From positions 558,001-622,000 of the forward strand of contig NZ_PJIM01000003.1 in the NCBI RefSeq assembly GCF_002929295.1: a DNA stretch of 64,000 bases, read 5' to 3'. Every line of letters starts with the position of its first letter. Positions within the stretch are counted from its first letter, which is position 1. This DNA comes from Arthrobacter sp. SX1312 (GTDB lineage Bacteria > Actinomycetota > Actinomycetes > Actinomycetales > Micrococcaceae). This document shows, in pieces, positions 1 through 8,074 of this stretch. A model generated the notes under the pieces. It was not told the DNA's origin and did not search any database. It saw only the letters and a list, made by a program, of their open reading frames with translations. The translations under genes were made by a program, and so were the position numbers.

Positions 1-519
1 CCGCAGCGGGTGCGGAGCCTGGTGCTCGTGAACAGTGCCGGGTTCGGCCAGGAGGTGACGATCGCGCTGCGCCTGCTCGCCGTCCGCCCCCTCGGCCGGC
101 GCCTCATGAAGGACAAGTCCCGCAAGGCCGCCTACCGGACGGAGCGCGCCCTGTTCTACGACAAGCGGTTCGTCACGGAGGAGCGGCTCGACCATGCGCA
201 GGAGGTGGGCCGGAACCCCGTGTACGACGACGTGCTGCTCGCCGTCGCCCGGCACCTCGGCACCGTCCGCGGCGTCCGCCGTCGCTGGCGGACGGAGCTC
301 CTCCGTACGGTCGCCGCACAGCACAAGCCCACCCTCGTGGTGTGGGGCGACGAGGACCGCATCCTGCCGGCGTCGCATCTCGAGCACGCCCGGACCGTGT
401 TCCCGCACGCCGAGGTCCACCTGTTCGAGAAGTGCGGGCACATGCCCCAGATCGAGCGGGAGGACGAGTTCGACGCCCTCGTCCGGCAGTTCGTGAACGG
501 GATCGAGGCGCAGGAGTAG
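1..519 (+). CDS. alpha/beta hydrolase, C-terminal part (5' end outside window)
   Basis: The reading frame is open from the first base, so the start lies outside the window and about 172 residues of the C-terminal half remain. The segment VVWGDEDRILP followed by EKCGHMPQIE is the classical end of an alpha/beta-hydrolase fold: Asp of the catalytic acid strand, then the catalytic His in GHMPQIE, followed by a final helix. The nucleophile elbow would lie just before or at the missing edge, so the class (esterase, C-C hydrolase, peroxidase-like) cannot be read. No partner gene is visible upstream. The next gene on this strand starts about 170 bases downstream and is probably independent. Confidence 0.85.
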   Translation, partial: PQRVRSLVLVNSAGFGQEVTIALRLLAVRPLGRRLMKDKSRKAAYRTERALFYDKRFVTEERLDHAQEVGRNPVYDDVLLAVARHLGTVRGVRRRWRTELLRTVAAQHKPTLVVWGDEDRILPASHLEHARTVFPHAEVHLFEKCGHMPQIEREDEFDALVRQFVNGIEAQE

Positions 520-686
520 CGCGACCCGGCACCCTCCGCGTGATCCCTGATCATGCCCACCCGGCGCCCTCGCCCGGTGAACATGGTCGAACATTCCCAC
601 CCTGCGGACCCGGGCATGGGGACGAACGGCCCGGCGCCCGGCATGAGCGCCCTTCCCGCGACGTGGACCGCGTGGTGGAATGGCGC

Positions 687-1250
687 ATGACGCGCGTCAT
701 CTTCTACACCGCCACCACCCTCAACGGCTTCATCGCGGACGAGCACAACTCGCTGGAGTGGCTCTTCGCCGTCGAACCCCCGCCCCCGGAGGAGTACGAG
801 CGCTTCTTCGACAGCGTGGGCGTGCTGGTGGAGGGCTCGACGACGTACGAGTGGGTGCTGGCCTTCGAGCGGCTGCTGGAGGAGCCGTCCAAGTGGGGTT
901 CGCTCTACGGCGACCGGCCCACCTTCGTCTTCACCACCAGGGAACTGCCTGTCCCGGAGGGCGCGGACGTACGCCTGGTGTCCGGAGACGTCCGGCCGGT
1001 GTTCGGGCAGGTGAGCGACGCGGCAGGACCGCGGGACATCTGGGTGGTCGGCGGGGGCGACCTCGCGGGGCAGTTCCTCGCCGCGGGCCTGCTCGACGAG
1101 ATCCGGATCGCCGTCGCACCCGTCGCGCTGGCGGGAGGAGCGCCGCTCCTGCCCCTCCGCGTCGAACCCGACCGGCTGACGCTGCGGTCCGTCGAGCAGC
1201 AGGGGCAGTTCGCCGTCCTGACCTACGACGTCGCGGCCGGGGACCGCTAG
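687..1250 (+). CDS. dihydrofolate reductase family protein (RibD C-terminal-like)
   Basis: A 187-residue protein of the DHFR/RibD C-terminal fold. It opens with the typical strand and loop MTRVIFYTATTLNGFIAD, has the GSTTYEW segment in the middle and the nucleotide-binding WVVGGGDLAGQFL near residue 125. These proteins are NAD(P)H-dependent reductases of unknown natural substrate; true folate or riboflavin roles are unlikely because no partner genes are near. I chose the ATG just before TRVIFY because the family starts there, although the frame stays open further upstream. The gene faces a convergent hydrolase gene 36 bases away with only a weak hairpin between them. Confidence 0.85.
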   Translation: MTRVIFYTATTLNGFIADEHNSLEWLFAVEPPPPEEYERFFDSVGVLVEGSTTYEWVLAFERLLEEPSKWGSLYGDRPTFVFTTRELPVPEGADVRLVSGDVRPVFGQVSDAAGPRDIWVVGGGDLAGQFLAAGLLDEIRIAVAPVALAGGAPLLPLRVEPDRLTLRSVEQQGQFAVLTYDVAAGDR

Positions 1251-1286
1251 GCCGCCGTCGCTCAGCGGCGATTGCGCCACGCTGCG

Positions 1287-2276
1287 TCAGCCCTGGTCGG
1301 CACCCGGGACGTAGGTCTGCTGCCAGCGCCCGAGTTCCTCGAAGAACTGCGCACGGGCCGGCTCCGGCGAGAGCGCGAGGTCGTGGATGCCGCCCGCGAT
1401 GCGCACGAGGGTGACGAGACGGCCGAGCTTCGGTGCCCGACCGGCGATGTGCGCGACGTCGAGCACGACGTCGGTCGACGAGATGCGCGTGGGCTCCTTC
1501 ACGGGATTCGAGGTGGCGTCCGAGCACGCGACGAACACCGGGCAGTCGATCGCGAGCCCACGGTTCAGTTCCGCGTGCCCGCGGCGGATGGCCCGCAGCC
1601 AGCCGGCGACGACGGGGAAGCCGCCGTGAGGCTTCCACGCGAGGTCGTACTCCCACTCCCCGCCCGACTCCCGGTGCAGGTACCGGCCGTAGCCGGAGCC
1701 GAGCTTCCCGACGACGGCACGCGGCCTGAGCGTCCCGAGGCGGTGCACGGCCGCGGTGCCGAGGGTCCGCTGGAACAGGCTCGCGTTGAGGTCGAACCAG
1801 GGGCTGTTGAGGACGAGGCCGTCCACGATCCCCTGCCCGTGACGGCGGTGCGTCCACAGGGACGTGACCAGGCCGCCCGTCGAATGGCCCATGACCACGA
1901 GGACGTCGTGCCCCTCCTCCTCGCGGATGATGCGTGAGGCCTCATCGAGTTCCTCGTCGTACGCGTCCAGCGACGTGATGTAGTTCGGCGTCTGGTGCTC
2001 CCGGAGGGACCGCCCGTACTTCCGGAGGTCCAGCGCGTAGAAGTCGAAGCCGGCGGCCAGCCAGGCGTCGGCGAGGTGGGTCTGGAAGAAGTAGTCCACG
2101 AAGCCGTGCACATAGAGGACCGCCCGGCGCGAGCCGGCGGGGAGGGTCCGGCGCACGAGCGTCGCGACGACGTCGCCCTCCTCGTCGGGGCGCAGGGACA
2201 GCGTCCGTACCTCGTAGCCCGCCCCCAGGATGTCCTCGCGGTAGGCGTCCTGCTGTTCTGTCTCGGTTCTCATCAT
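1287..2276 (-). CDS. alpha/beta hydrolase (serine hydrolase / lysophospholipase-like)
   Basis: A 329-residue cytosolic alpha/beta hydrolase. It shows the oxyanion segment YVHGFVDYF near residue 56, the nucleophile elbow MGHSTGG with Ser132, and a late GGIHDLALS region that supplies the catalytic His. The HGFVDYFFQ start and large cap region resemble actinobacterial lysophospholipase/monoacylglycerol-lipase-type proteins, but the substrate cannot be read. I took the first of two consecutive ATG codons (MMRTETEQQ); the open frame upstream has no homology character. The gene diverges from the GNAT gene across a 180-base promoter region. Confidence 0.85.
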   Translation of the reverse strand: MMRTETEQQDAYREDILGAGYEVRTLSLRPDEEGDVVATLVRRTLPAGSRRAVLYVHGFVDYFFQTHLADAWLAAGFDFYALDLRKYGRSLREHQTPNYITSLDAYDEELDEASRIIREEEGHDVLVVMGHSTGGLVTSLWTHRRHGQGIVDGLVLNSPWFDLNASLFQRTLGTAAVHRLGTLRPRAVVGKLGSGYGRYLHRESGGEWEYDLAWKPHGGFPVVAGWLRAIRRGHAELNRGLAIDCPVFVACSDATSNPVKEPTRISSTDVVLDVAHIAGRAPKLGRLVTLVRIAGGIHDLALSPEPARAQFFEELGRWQQTYVPGADQG

Positions 2277-2444
2277 GATCCTCGTCGATCTGTTCCTGCC
2301 GGACGGGCTCCGGTGCGGCACGGGCGACCTGCCGGGCATCGTTCACCGGGTGGGACCGCCGTCACCAGTGTGTCACCCGTCACCTCTACACCGCCGCCAC
2401 TGCACCGTCGCGGCCTCCGGTCCACGCCCCGTTGCCGTTCGGAA

Positions 2445-2450
2445 TACATT
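2445..2450 (+). promoter_or_regulatory. candidate -10 box TACATT placing transcription start at the GNAT ATG
   Basis: TACATT lies six bases before the ATG at 2457, so transcription would begin at or next to the start codon and give a leaderless mRNA. No Shine-Dalgarno sequence precedes the ATG. No convincing -35 box is visible at normal spacing, so this rests on position and hexamer alone. Confidence 0.35.
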
Positions 2451-2456
2451 GGCATC

Positions 2457-3056
2457 ATGAGCATCGACAGGACCGTGGACGGGACGCGCGACGCCGGCAC
2501 GGGCACGACCATCGACATCACGACGGCGACAGCGGCCGACGCAGCACAGCTCGCCGCCGTCGCAGCCGTCACCTTCCCCCTGGCCTGCCCGGCCGACTCC
2601 CTCCCCGAGGACATCGAGCGGCACATCGCGACCCAGCTCTCCGCGGAGCGCTTCGCCGCGTACATCGACTCCCCCCGGCACACCATCCTCTGCCTCCGCG
2701 AGGGTCATCGCATCGGCGGCTGGAGCATGGTGGTGGTGGACCAGCCCACGGATCGGGACGTCCTCGCGGCGCTCTCGATCTCACCCACCGTGGAACTCAG
2801 CAAGTTCTACGTCCACCCCGACCACCACGGTGCCGGCGCGGCCGCGGCCCTGATGCAGCGGACGCTGGAGCTCGCCGCCGGGTCGGGCCTGCCGGGGGTG
2901 TGGCTCGGCGTGAACCAGGAGAACGCGCGGGCCCTCCGCTTCTACACGAAGCACGGGTTCCGGCGCGTGGGGACCAAGCGCTTCCGGCTCGGCGAGCGCT
3001 TCGAGGACGACTTCATCATGGAACAGGCGCTCCCCGACGGGGCGGGGAACGCCTGA
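2457..3056 (+). CDS. GNAT family N-acetyltransferase
   Basis: A 199-residue GNAT acetyltransferase that would transfer an acetyl group from acetyl-CoA to an amine substrate. The motif A region is clear: LSKFYVHPDHHGAGAAAALM carries the beta4 strand and the Q/R-x-x-G-x-G/A pyrophosphate loop (here HHGAGAA). It is followed by the motif B part NARALRFYTKHGFRRVG. The first 35 residues are Thr/Ala-rich and look like a linker. The substrate is unknown. The gene stands alone, diverging from a hydrolase gene and converging with an ABM gene across a strong hairpin. Confidence 0.88.
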   Translation: MSIDRTVDGTRDAGTGTTIDITTATAADAAQLAAVAAVTFPLACPADSLPEDIERHIATQLSAERFAAYIDSPRHTILCLREGHRIGGWSMVVVDQPTDRDVLAALSISPTVELSKFYVHPDHHGAGAAAALMQRTLELAAGSGLPGVWLGVNQENARALRFYTKHGFRRVGTKRFRLGERFEDDFIMEQALPDGAGNA

Positions 3057-3096
3057 CGGGCGACCGTTCCGCGCCGGATGGCCGCCCGGACCGTGC

Positions 3097-3132
3097 GGGG
3101 CGTCCATCGGGCGTTCGCCCGATGGATGCCCC
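3097..3132. terminator. bidirectional hairpin terminator
   Basis: A 16-bp stem (GGGGCGTCCATCGGGC against its complement, one G-T pair) closes on the loop GTTC between two convergent genes, so it can stop transcription from both sides. There is no long T tract, which is usual for high-GC actinobacteria. Confidence 0.75.
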
Positions 3133-3141
3133 GGCGAAGCG

Positions 3142-3462
3142 CTAGCCGACGGTGAGTTCACCCATCTGGCCCCAGCCCTCGGCGCCGATCCGCTCGCTGA
3201 TGATCTCCGGCGTCTTCACGAGGGCCTGCGGCATGTCCTGCATCGCCCGGGAGAAGTGGTCGCTGTTCACGTGCGCCTCCGCGGCGTCGTCCTGGAACGC
3301 CTCGACGAGCACGAACTGGTGGGGGTCCTCGACGCTGCGGGACCAGTCGAACCAGAGGTTGCCCGGCTCCTGGCGCGTCGCCTCCGTGAAGTCCCGCGTC
3401 AGGTCGATCCAACGGTCACTCCACTCGGGCTTCACGGTGAATTTGACGACGATGAAGATCAT
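3142..3462 (-). CDS. antibiotic biosynthesis monooxygenase (ABM) domain protein
   Basis: A 106-residue single ABM-fold protein (dimeric ferredoxin-like alpha+beta barrel). Family hallmarks are the N-terminal strand IFIVVKFTVKPE, the helix containing FTEATRQEPGNLWFDWSRS, and the strand FVLVEAFQDDAAEAHVNSDHF. Members act as cofactor-free quinol oxygenases, heme-degrading enzymes or aldehyde-stress (YgiN-type) proteins; a housekeeping quinol or dicarbonyl-stress role is more likely than antibiotic synthesis because no biosynthetic genes are near. AGGAAGG about 10 bases before the ATG supports the start. Confidence 0.85.
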   Translation of the reverse strand: MIFIVVKFTVKPEWSDRWIDLTRDFTEATRQEPGNLWFDWSRSVEDPHQFVLVEAFQDDAAEAHVNSDHFSRAMQDMPQALVKTPEIISERIGAEGWGQMGELTVG

Positions 3463-3672
3463 GGGATGGCGCCTTCCTGGTGGATGCTCGGTACCTCTCC
3501 AACCTATAAGGTCCTCCCGCGGGCCGCATGCGGGCCTGCCCCCTGTGCAGGGGGAGTTGTCGGACCGCGGAACTCGGGTGCAGCTCCCGCCCCCTGACGA
3601 GGGGCCGCTCCGACCTCAGGGGCGTTACCGTCGGACCCTGTCCACCGGGGCAGGACGAGCGGGAGGAGAGCC

Positions 3673-4179
3673 GTGAACTGGGAGCCGGTCCTGGAGCTCG
3701 CCGTCGCGATCCTGGCAGCCTATGCGTTCCTCCTCGCCTGCCTCGCCGTCTATGCGCAGCGGCATCCGGAGGTCATCTCGCTGCGGGACGCGCTGCGCCT
3801 GGGCCCGGACCTCCTGGGGCTGATCCGCCGCCTCGCAGCGGACCGTTCGGTCCCGGTGCGGGCGCGCGTCCTGCTCGGCCTCCTCGTGGCTTACCTCGTG
3901 GTGCCGATCGACCTCGTGCCAGACTTCCTGCCCGTGATCGGTTATGCGGACGACGTCGTCATGATCGCCGTCACCCTGCGGGCGGTGGTGCGGGCCGCAG
4001 GTCCGGAGGCGCTGACCCGCCACTGGACGGGGTCCGACGCCGGCCTGCGCGCCGTCCGCGCACTGGCAGGCGTGGGTCCGGGAGCCGGTGGTGCAACCGG
4101 CCGGGCGGACGGGACCGACGACGACGGGGCGGACGACGACGGGGCGGACGACGACGGGGCCGGCCGCAACACGGCGTAA
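3673..4179 (+). CDS. DUF1232 (YkvA-type) membrane protein with Asp/Gly-Ala repeat tail
   Basis: A 168-residue protein starting with GTG behind a good ribosome site (GGGAGGAG). An N-terminal hydrophobic helix (residues 5-28) is followed by the DUF1232/YkvA core with the segment LVAYLVVPIDLVPDFLPVIGYADDVV, a short membrane hairpin. The function is unknown; a role in membrane stress has been proposed for some relatives. The C-terminus carries three tandem DDDGA units encoded by a 15-base repeat (4117-4161), giving a strongly acidic flexible tail that may vary in copy number between strains. Confidence 0.8.
   Translation: MNWEPVLELAVAILAAYAFLLACLAVYAQRHPEVISLRDALRLGPDLLGLIRRLAADRSVPVRARVLLGLLVAYLVVPIDLVPDFLPVIGYADDVVMIAVTLRAVVRAAGPEALTRHWTGSDAGLRAVRALAGVGPGAGGATGRADGTDDDGADDDGADDDGAGRNTA
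4117..4161 (+). repeat. 15-bp tandem repeat, 3 copies, coding
   Basis: Three direct units of GACGACGACGGGGCG (the last differs in its final base) encode Asp-Asp-Asp-Gly-Ala repeats at the tail of the DUF1232 gene. Slippage could change the copy number without shifting the frame. Confidence 0.85.
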
Positions 4180-4210
4180 CGCAAAGGCACGGACGTTTTT
4201 TGAACGGGCG

Positions 4211-4216
4211 TAGTCT
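4211..4216 (+). promoter_or_regulatory. candidate -10 box TAGTCT for the oxygenase gene
   Basis: TAGTCT sits seven bases before the ATG at 4224, the spacing expected for a leaderless transcript. No ribosome-binding site precedes the ATG. No clear -35 element is seen. Confidence 0.35.
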
Positions 4217-4223
4217 CCTGCGC

Positions 4224-5252
4224 ATGCAGCAGTCCACGGGATCGATCCCCACCCTTGACCTCAGCACCGCCCGTTCCGCCGATGGATCCTTCACCCCCGG
4301 CTTCATCGAGGAACTGCGCGACGCCGCCCACACCGTCGGCTTCTTCCACATCATCAACTACGGCGCCACCCTCACGCAGGCGGACGATCTCTTCGACGTC
4401 ACCCGCCGCTTCTTCGAGCTTCCGCTGGAGGAGCGCCTCCGGATCCACAACCGGTCGTCGCCCCACTTCCGCGGCTACGCCGGCCTCGGCACCGAGATCA
4501 CGCGCGGCCGCCCCGACGCCCGCGAGCAGATCGACTTCTCCCCCGAGCGGGAGCCCCTGGCCGACTACCCCGCCGACGAGCCGTACTGGCTCCTGCAGGG
4601 CCCGAACCTCTGGCCCAGCACCGCACTGCCCGAACTCGAGGAACAGGCGATGGCCTGGGCGGCACTGATGTCGCGCGTCGGCGCCGAACTCCTCTCGGCG
4701 ATCGCCGTCGCCCTCCACCTCCCGGAGGACTACTTCGCCGAACCCTTCGAGGGCACCCCGGCCTGGATGGCCAAGCTCGTGCACTACGTGGGCGGCGTCG
4801 TCGAGGGAGCCGGCTCGCAGGGCGTGGGCGCCCACGCGGACTACGGGTTCGTGACCCTCCTGCTGCAGGACCAGGTGGGCGGCCTCGAGGTCCTCCCCCA
4901 CGGCGCCGACGAGTGGGTCCCGGTCACGCCGATCCCGGGGGCGCTCGTGGTGAACCTCGGCGAGATGCTCGAGGTGGCCACCGAGGGCTACCTCGCGGCG
5001 ACCATCCACCGCGTCACCGCACCCGCGCCGGGTGTGGACCGCTACGCCGTCCCGTTCTTCTGGTCCCCGCGCCTCGACGCCGTGATCGAGCCGGTCCCCC
5101 TGACCGAGGACCTGCGGTCCGCCGCCCGCGGCATCTCGGACGACCCCGAGAACCCGATGCTGTCCTCCTACGGCTCCAACGTGCTGAAGGGCCGGGTGCG
5201 GGCGCATCCCGATGTCACCGAACTCCACCACCCGGAGCTCGCACGGAAGTAG
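4224..5252 (+). CDS. isopenicillin N synthase family 2-oxoglutarate/Fe(II) oxygenase
   Basis: A 342-residue non-heme iron dioxygenase of the IPNS/gibberellin-oxidase family. An N-terminal DIOX_N domain (PTLDLSTARS...GFFHIINYG) precedes a double-stranded beta-helix core. Iron ligands are visible as His204-x-Asp206 (HADYG) and His262 (IHRVTAP), and Arg273 (RYAVPFF) would bind 2-oxoglutarate. Bacterial relatives of this type are often annotated as flavonol synthase-like or 2OG oxygenases of unknown substrate. The start ATG follows a candidate -10 box directly. No co-transcribed partner is present and the gene ends at a strong convergent hairpin. Confidence 0.88.
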   Translation: MQQSTGSIPTLDLSTARSADGSFTPGFIEELRDAAHTVGFFHIINYGATLTQADDLFDVTRRFFELPLEERLRIHNRSSPHFRGYAGLGTEITRGRPDAREQIDFSPEREPLADYPADEPYWLLQGPNLWPSTALPELEEQAMAWAALMSRVGAELLSAIAVALHLPEDYFAEPFEGTPAWMAKLVHYVGGVVEGAGSQGVGAHADYGFVTLLLQDQVGGLEVLPHGADEWVPVTPIPGALVVNLGEMLEVATEGYLAATIHRVTAPAPGVDRYAVPFFWSPRLDAVIEPVPLTEDLRSAARGISDDPENPMLSSYGSNVLKGRVRAHPDVTELHHPELARK

Positions 5253-5271
5253 CCCCTCCGACCCGGCACGA

Positions 5272-5311
5272 ACGACGGCGGCGGCACCCACCCGGGTGCC
5301 GCCGCCGTCGT
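5272..5311. terminator. bidirectional hairpin terminator, 18-bp perfect stem
   Basis: The stem runs from 5272 to 5289 and from 5294 to 5311 with the four-base loop ACCC. It lies between the convergent oxygenase and PhyH genes and needs no mismatch. Confidence 0.8.
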
Positions 5312-5337
5312 CGTCCATGGAACGTGAGGGAGAGCGC

Positions 5338-6204
5338 TCAGGCCTCGCCCATCATGAGGCCCTCGATGGAGTGCTTCTGCGTGATCGGCACCAGGGTGTC
5401 CACCACCGGGCAGACCACATGGCGGCGGACCCGCTCGGGCAGGGCCTCGTAGAAGGGCTTCGTCACCGCCATGGCGTGGTGTTCGGCGTTGCCCGCGCCG
5501 GGGGCGTCCACCCCGAGCACGAGGACCGGCCGGGACTTCTGCGACTCGTTCTTCGTGCCGCGGTGGATCGTCAATGCGGACCGGGCGGAGATGTCACCCA
5601 TCGTCGGGAACTTGCGCTCGGCGAGACCCTCGTACCGCGCATACGCCGCCTTCGGCGGGAACATCTCGTGGTCGAAGCCCTCGGGCAGGTCCCACTGCGT
5701 GCCGGGAGCGACCTCGAAGGGACCCATGTCCTCCTCGGTGTCGACGGCGGTCAGGTTGAACGCCAGCGACGTCAGCCGCCCCGTCTCCCGCGTCTCGGCC
5801 GGCATCGGGAAGTCGCGGTGCCAGGGCTGGTTCACGGCGCCGGGCCCCGGGACGTCGAAGCCGAGTTCCACGATCTCGTAGTCCGGACCCAGGACGGACT
5901 CGCACACCATGCGCACCCAGGGGTGGTCCACGAGATCGACCCAGCCCCGCATCTGCTCGGGGTGGATCTCGACGTAGTGCCGCTTCGGCCCCCGCCCCAC
6001 GGCGCCGTCCGGCCGCGCGAGTGCCTCGGCGAGGGCTGCGTCGATGTCCTCGCGCATCTCCGCCGCCCACTCGCGGGTGAACGCGCCCGACCGGGCGATC
6101 ACGCCCCGCGTGTACAGGCCTTCGACCGCGGCCGCCGCCTCGGGCGACGCTCCGTCGGGGATCCGGGACTCGACCGGTCCGGGGTTGACAGTGGAATCAT
6201 GCAT
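5338..6204 (-). CDS. phytanoyl-CoA dioxygenase (PhyH) family protein
   Basis: A 288-residue Fe(II)/2-oxoglutarate oxygenase of the PhyH family. The facial triad is visible as His129-x-Asp131 (WHRD) and His214 (IHRGT), with a downstream Arg in the SRPVLVLG strand for 2-oxoglutarate. The substrate is unknown; bacterial PhyH proteins hydroxylate lipids, ectoine, halogenated metabolites or sugars. It overlaps the end of the GH2 gene by 8 bases, so the two are almost certainly co-transcribed and translationally coupled. This places the enzyme in the LacI-linked carbohydrate locus rather than in fatty-acid metabolism. Confidence 0.85.
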   Translation of the reverse strand: MHDSTVNPGPVESRIPDGASPEAAAAVEGLYTRGVIARSGAFTREWAAEMREDIDAALAEALARPDGAVGRGPKRHYVEIHPEQMRGWVDLVDHPWVRMVCESVLGPDYEIVELGFDVPGPGAVNQPWHRDFPMPAETRETGRLTSLAFNLTAVDTEEDMGPFEVAPGTQWDLPEGFDHEMFPPKAAYARYEGLAERKFPTMGDISARSALTIHRGTKNESQKSRPVLVLGVDAPGAGNAEHHAMAVTKPFYEALPERVRRHVVCPVVDTLVPITQKHSIEGLMMGEA

Positions 6205-8053
6205 GCTCAGGCCTCCAGGCGTTGCCCATCACGATCTTGCGGATCTCCGCCACGGGAAGCTTCGGCTTCCGGTTCTCGTCCGTGAGGCCGTTCGCCTCCT
6301 GCAGGGTGTCGGTCAGCTGGGTGTAGCAGAACCCGGACAGGAACGGGCTGTCCTCGAGGGCCGAGATCAGCGCCTGAAGACGCCGCGCGAAGTCCTCGCC
6401 GGACTCGGCGGTGGAGTAGCCCCACGTGTCGATCGGGCTGTTCGGCGCGTAGAGGATCCCCCCGAACTCGGACACCATGACAGGTTCGGTCCGCGGCAGG
6501 CCCGGCAGGACGCTCAACCGGCGTCCGGCCGGCCCCACGCCGTCGACGAGCGACTGGAAGGTCGGCAGGTCCCGGTAGCTTGCGTGGAGGTCGTCGTACG
6601 TCGTCGCGTAGTCGTGGACGGTGAAGATGTCCGACTCCACGTGCTCCCAGCCGTCGTTGGAGATGACCGGCCGGGACGCGTCGAGGGCCTTCGTCAGGTG
6701 GTACATGGCCTGGGCGAAGTGCTTCTGCCGCGGGTCATGGGAGATCTGCTGCACGCCCCAGCTCTCGTTGAGAGGCACCCAGGTCACGATGCACGGGTGG
6801 GACCGGTCCCGCTGCACCACGCTCACCCATTCCCGGGCCACGCGCTCCATCGCCGTCGGCGAGAATTCGAACGTGCTGCCCATCTCCCCCCACACCAGCA
6901 GGCCGAGGCGGTCAGCCCAGTAGAGGAACCGGGGGTCCTCCACCTTCTCGTGCAGGCGGGCGGCATTGAAGCCGAGGTCCTTGATGAGCTGGACCTCCTC
7001 GCGCAGCGCACCGGCGTCCGGCGCGGCGAGGAGCGACTCCGGCCAGTAGCCCTGCTCGAGCACCGACCGCACGTAGAAGGGGCGGTCGTTGAGGAGGAAG
7101 TGGCGTCCGGCGGTCCCGACGCTGCGGAGACCGAAGTAGGACCACACCTCGTCCACCGGTGAGCCGTCGGCGTCGAGCAGGGTGACGGTCGCGTCGATGA
7201 GGCGAGGATGGTCCGGGGACCACAGCAGCGACTCGTAGGCCTGGCCGTTGGCCTGGTGCGGGATCACGCAGTCCATCACGACACGGGACTGGGTGGCCGA
7301 CGTCGAGTAGGTGCCCAGCGGCCGGCCCTCGAAGCTGAGGTCGACACGCACCGTGAGGGCGCCGATGCGCTGCGGCGAGATGTCGAGCTCGAGCCGGGCG
7401 GAGCCGTTCGGGACGTCAGGCTCCCAGGTCGCCGCCTCGATGAACGACGCCGGGACGGATTCCAGCCAGACGGGCTGCCAGATGCCCGTGGTGCGGTGGT
7501 ACCAGATGACGTGCGGATCCTCGAGCCAGTCCTGCTTGCCGCGGGGCTGCGCGACGTCGTGCGGGTCGTCCTCGGCCCGGACGACGAGGACGAGGTCCTC
7601 GCCCGTCCTGGCATGGCTCGTCACGTCGAAGGAGAAGGGGCTCTGGCCGCCCTCGTGGGAGCCGACGACCTGCCCGTTGATCCAGACCGTCGCCCGGTAG
7701 TCGACGGCGCCGAAGTGGAGCAGCAGGCGGTCACCCTCGCCCGCGCGGCCGCTCTCGTCGATGTCCGCCTGCGTGATCGTGCGGCGGTACCAGACCACCG
7801 GGTGGAACCCGGTCTCGTGCACGCCCGACATCGCGGACTCCGGGGGGTACGGGACGGTGATGGTGAGGGGGAACGGCGTGCCGGCGGAGAACCAGGAGTC
7901 CGCTTCGCCCGCGTCCTCGTCGTCGTGGCTGAAGTCCCACTGGCCACCGAGATCCGTCCATCGGCGGCGGAGGAGCTGGGGCCGCGGGTAGGTGCCGTCC
8001 TGGGTACTGGCTGTCAACGCTTCTGGAGTCCGCATGCGGATATCTTGTCCCAT
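6197..8053 (-). CDS. glycoside hydrolase family 2 protein
   Basis: A 618-residue GH2 enzyme without a signal peptide, so probably intracellular. The domain order is sugar-binding jelly roll (about 50-190, with VVWYRRTI and LLHFGAVDYRATVWING), immunoglobulin-like domain (about 195-300) and TIM barrel. The acid/base is Glu430 in NESWG and the nucleophile Glu529 in VSEFGG. It is shorter than LacZ and closer in size to beta-glucuronidase/beta-galactosidase-like GH2 enzymes; the sugar is not readable. The start is either ATG 8053 or ATG 8035 (MRTPEAL); the latter has a better-spaced GGGACAAG and leaves the operator at 8056-8069 clear of the ribosome site. It is downstream of the LacI gene by about 20 bases. 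Confidence 0.88.
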   Translation of the reverse strand: MGQDIRMRTPEALTASTQDGTYPRPQLLRRRWTDLGGQWDFSHDDEDAGEADSWFSAGTPFPLTITVPYPPESAMSGVHETGFHPVVWYRRTITQADIDESGRAGEGDRLLLHFGAVDYRATVWINGQVVGSHEGGQSPFSFDVTSHARTGEDLVLVVRAEDDPHDVAQPRGKQDWLEDPHVIWYHRTTGIWQPVWLESVPASFIEAATWEPDVPNGSARLELDISPQRIGALTVRVDLSFEGRPLGTYSTSATQSRVVMDCVIPHQANGQAYESLLWSPDHPRLIDATVTLLDADGSPVDEVWSYFGLRSVGTAGRHFLLNDRPFYVRSVLEQGYWPESLLAAPDAGALREEVQLIKDLGFNAARLHEKVEDPRFLYWADRLGLLVWGEMGSTFEFSPTAMERVAREWVSVVQRDRSHPCIVTWVPLNESWGVQQISHDPRQKHFAQAMYHLTKALDASRPVISNDGWEHVESDIFTVHDYATTYDDLHASYRDLPTFQSLVDGVGPAGRRLSVLPGLPRTEPVMVSEFGGILYAPNSPIDTWGYSTAESGEDFARRLQALISALEDSPFLSGFCYTQLTDTLQEANGLTDENRKPKLPVAEIRKIVMGNAWRPEHA

Positions 8054-8055
8054 AT

Positions 8056-8069
8056 TTGCAGCGCTGTAA
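8056..8069. promoter_or_regulatory. LacI-family operator (TTGCAGCGCTGTAA) before GH2
   Basis: This 14-bp site differs in one base from the perfect palindrome at 9213-9226 in front of the ABC operon. It falls in the short gap between the LacI gene and the GH2 gene. The shared sequence on both sides of the regulator gene makes it a likely binding site for that LacI protein. Confidence 0.75.
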
Positions 8070-8074
8070 AGATC

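Noticed and set aside
1250-1287. Terminator between the RibD-like and hydrolase genes
   Set aside because: Only a 5-bp stem (GCCGC/GCGGC) is present, too weak to call.
3142-3462. Antibiotic biosynthesis role for the ABM protein
   Set aside because: No biosynthetic genes are near; single ABM proteins are usually quinone- or aldehyde-related housekeeping enzymes.
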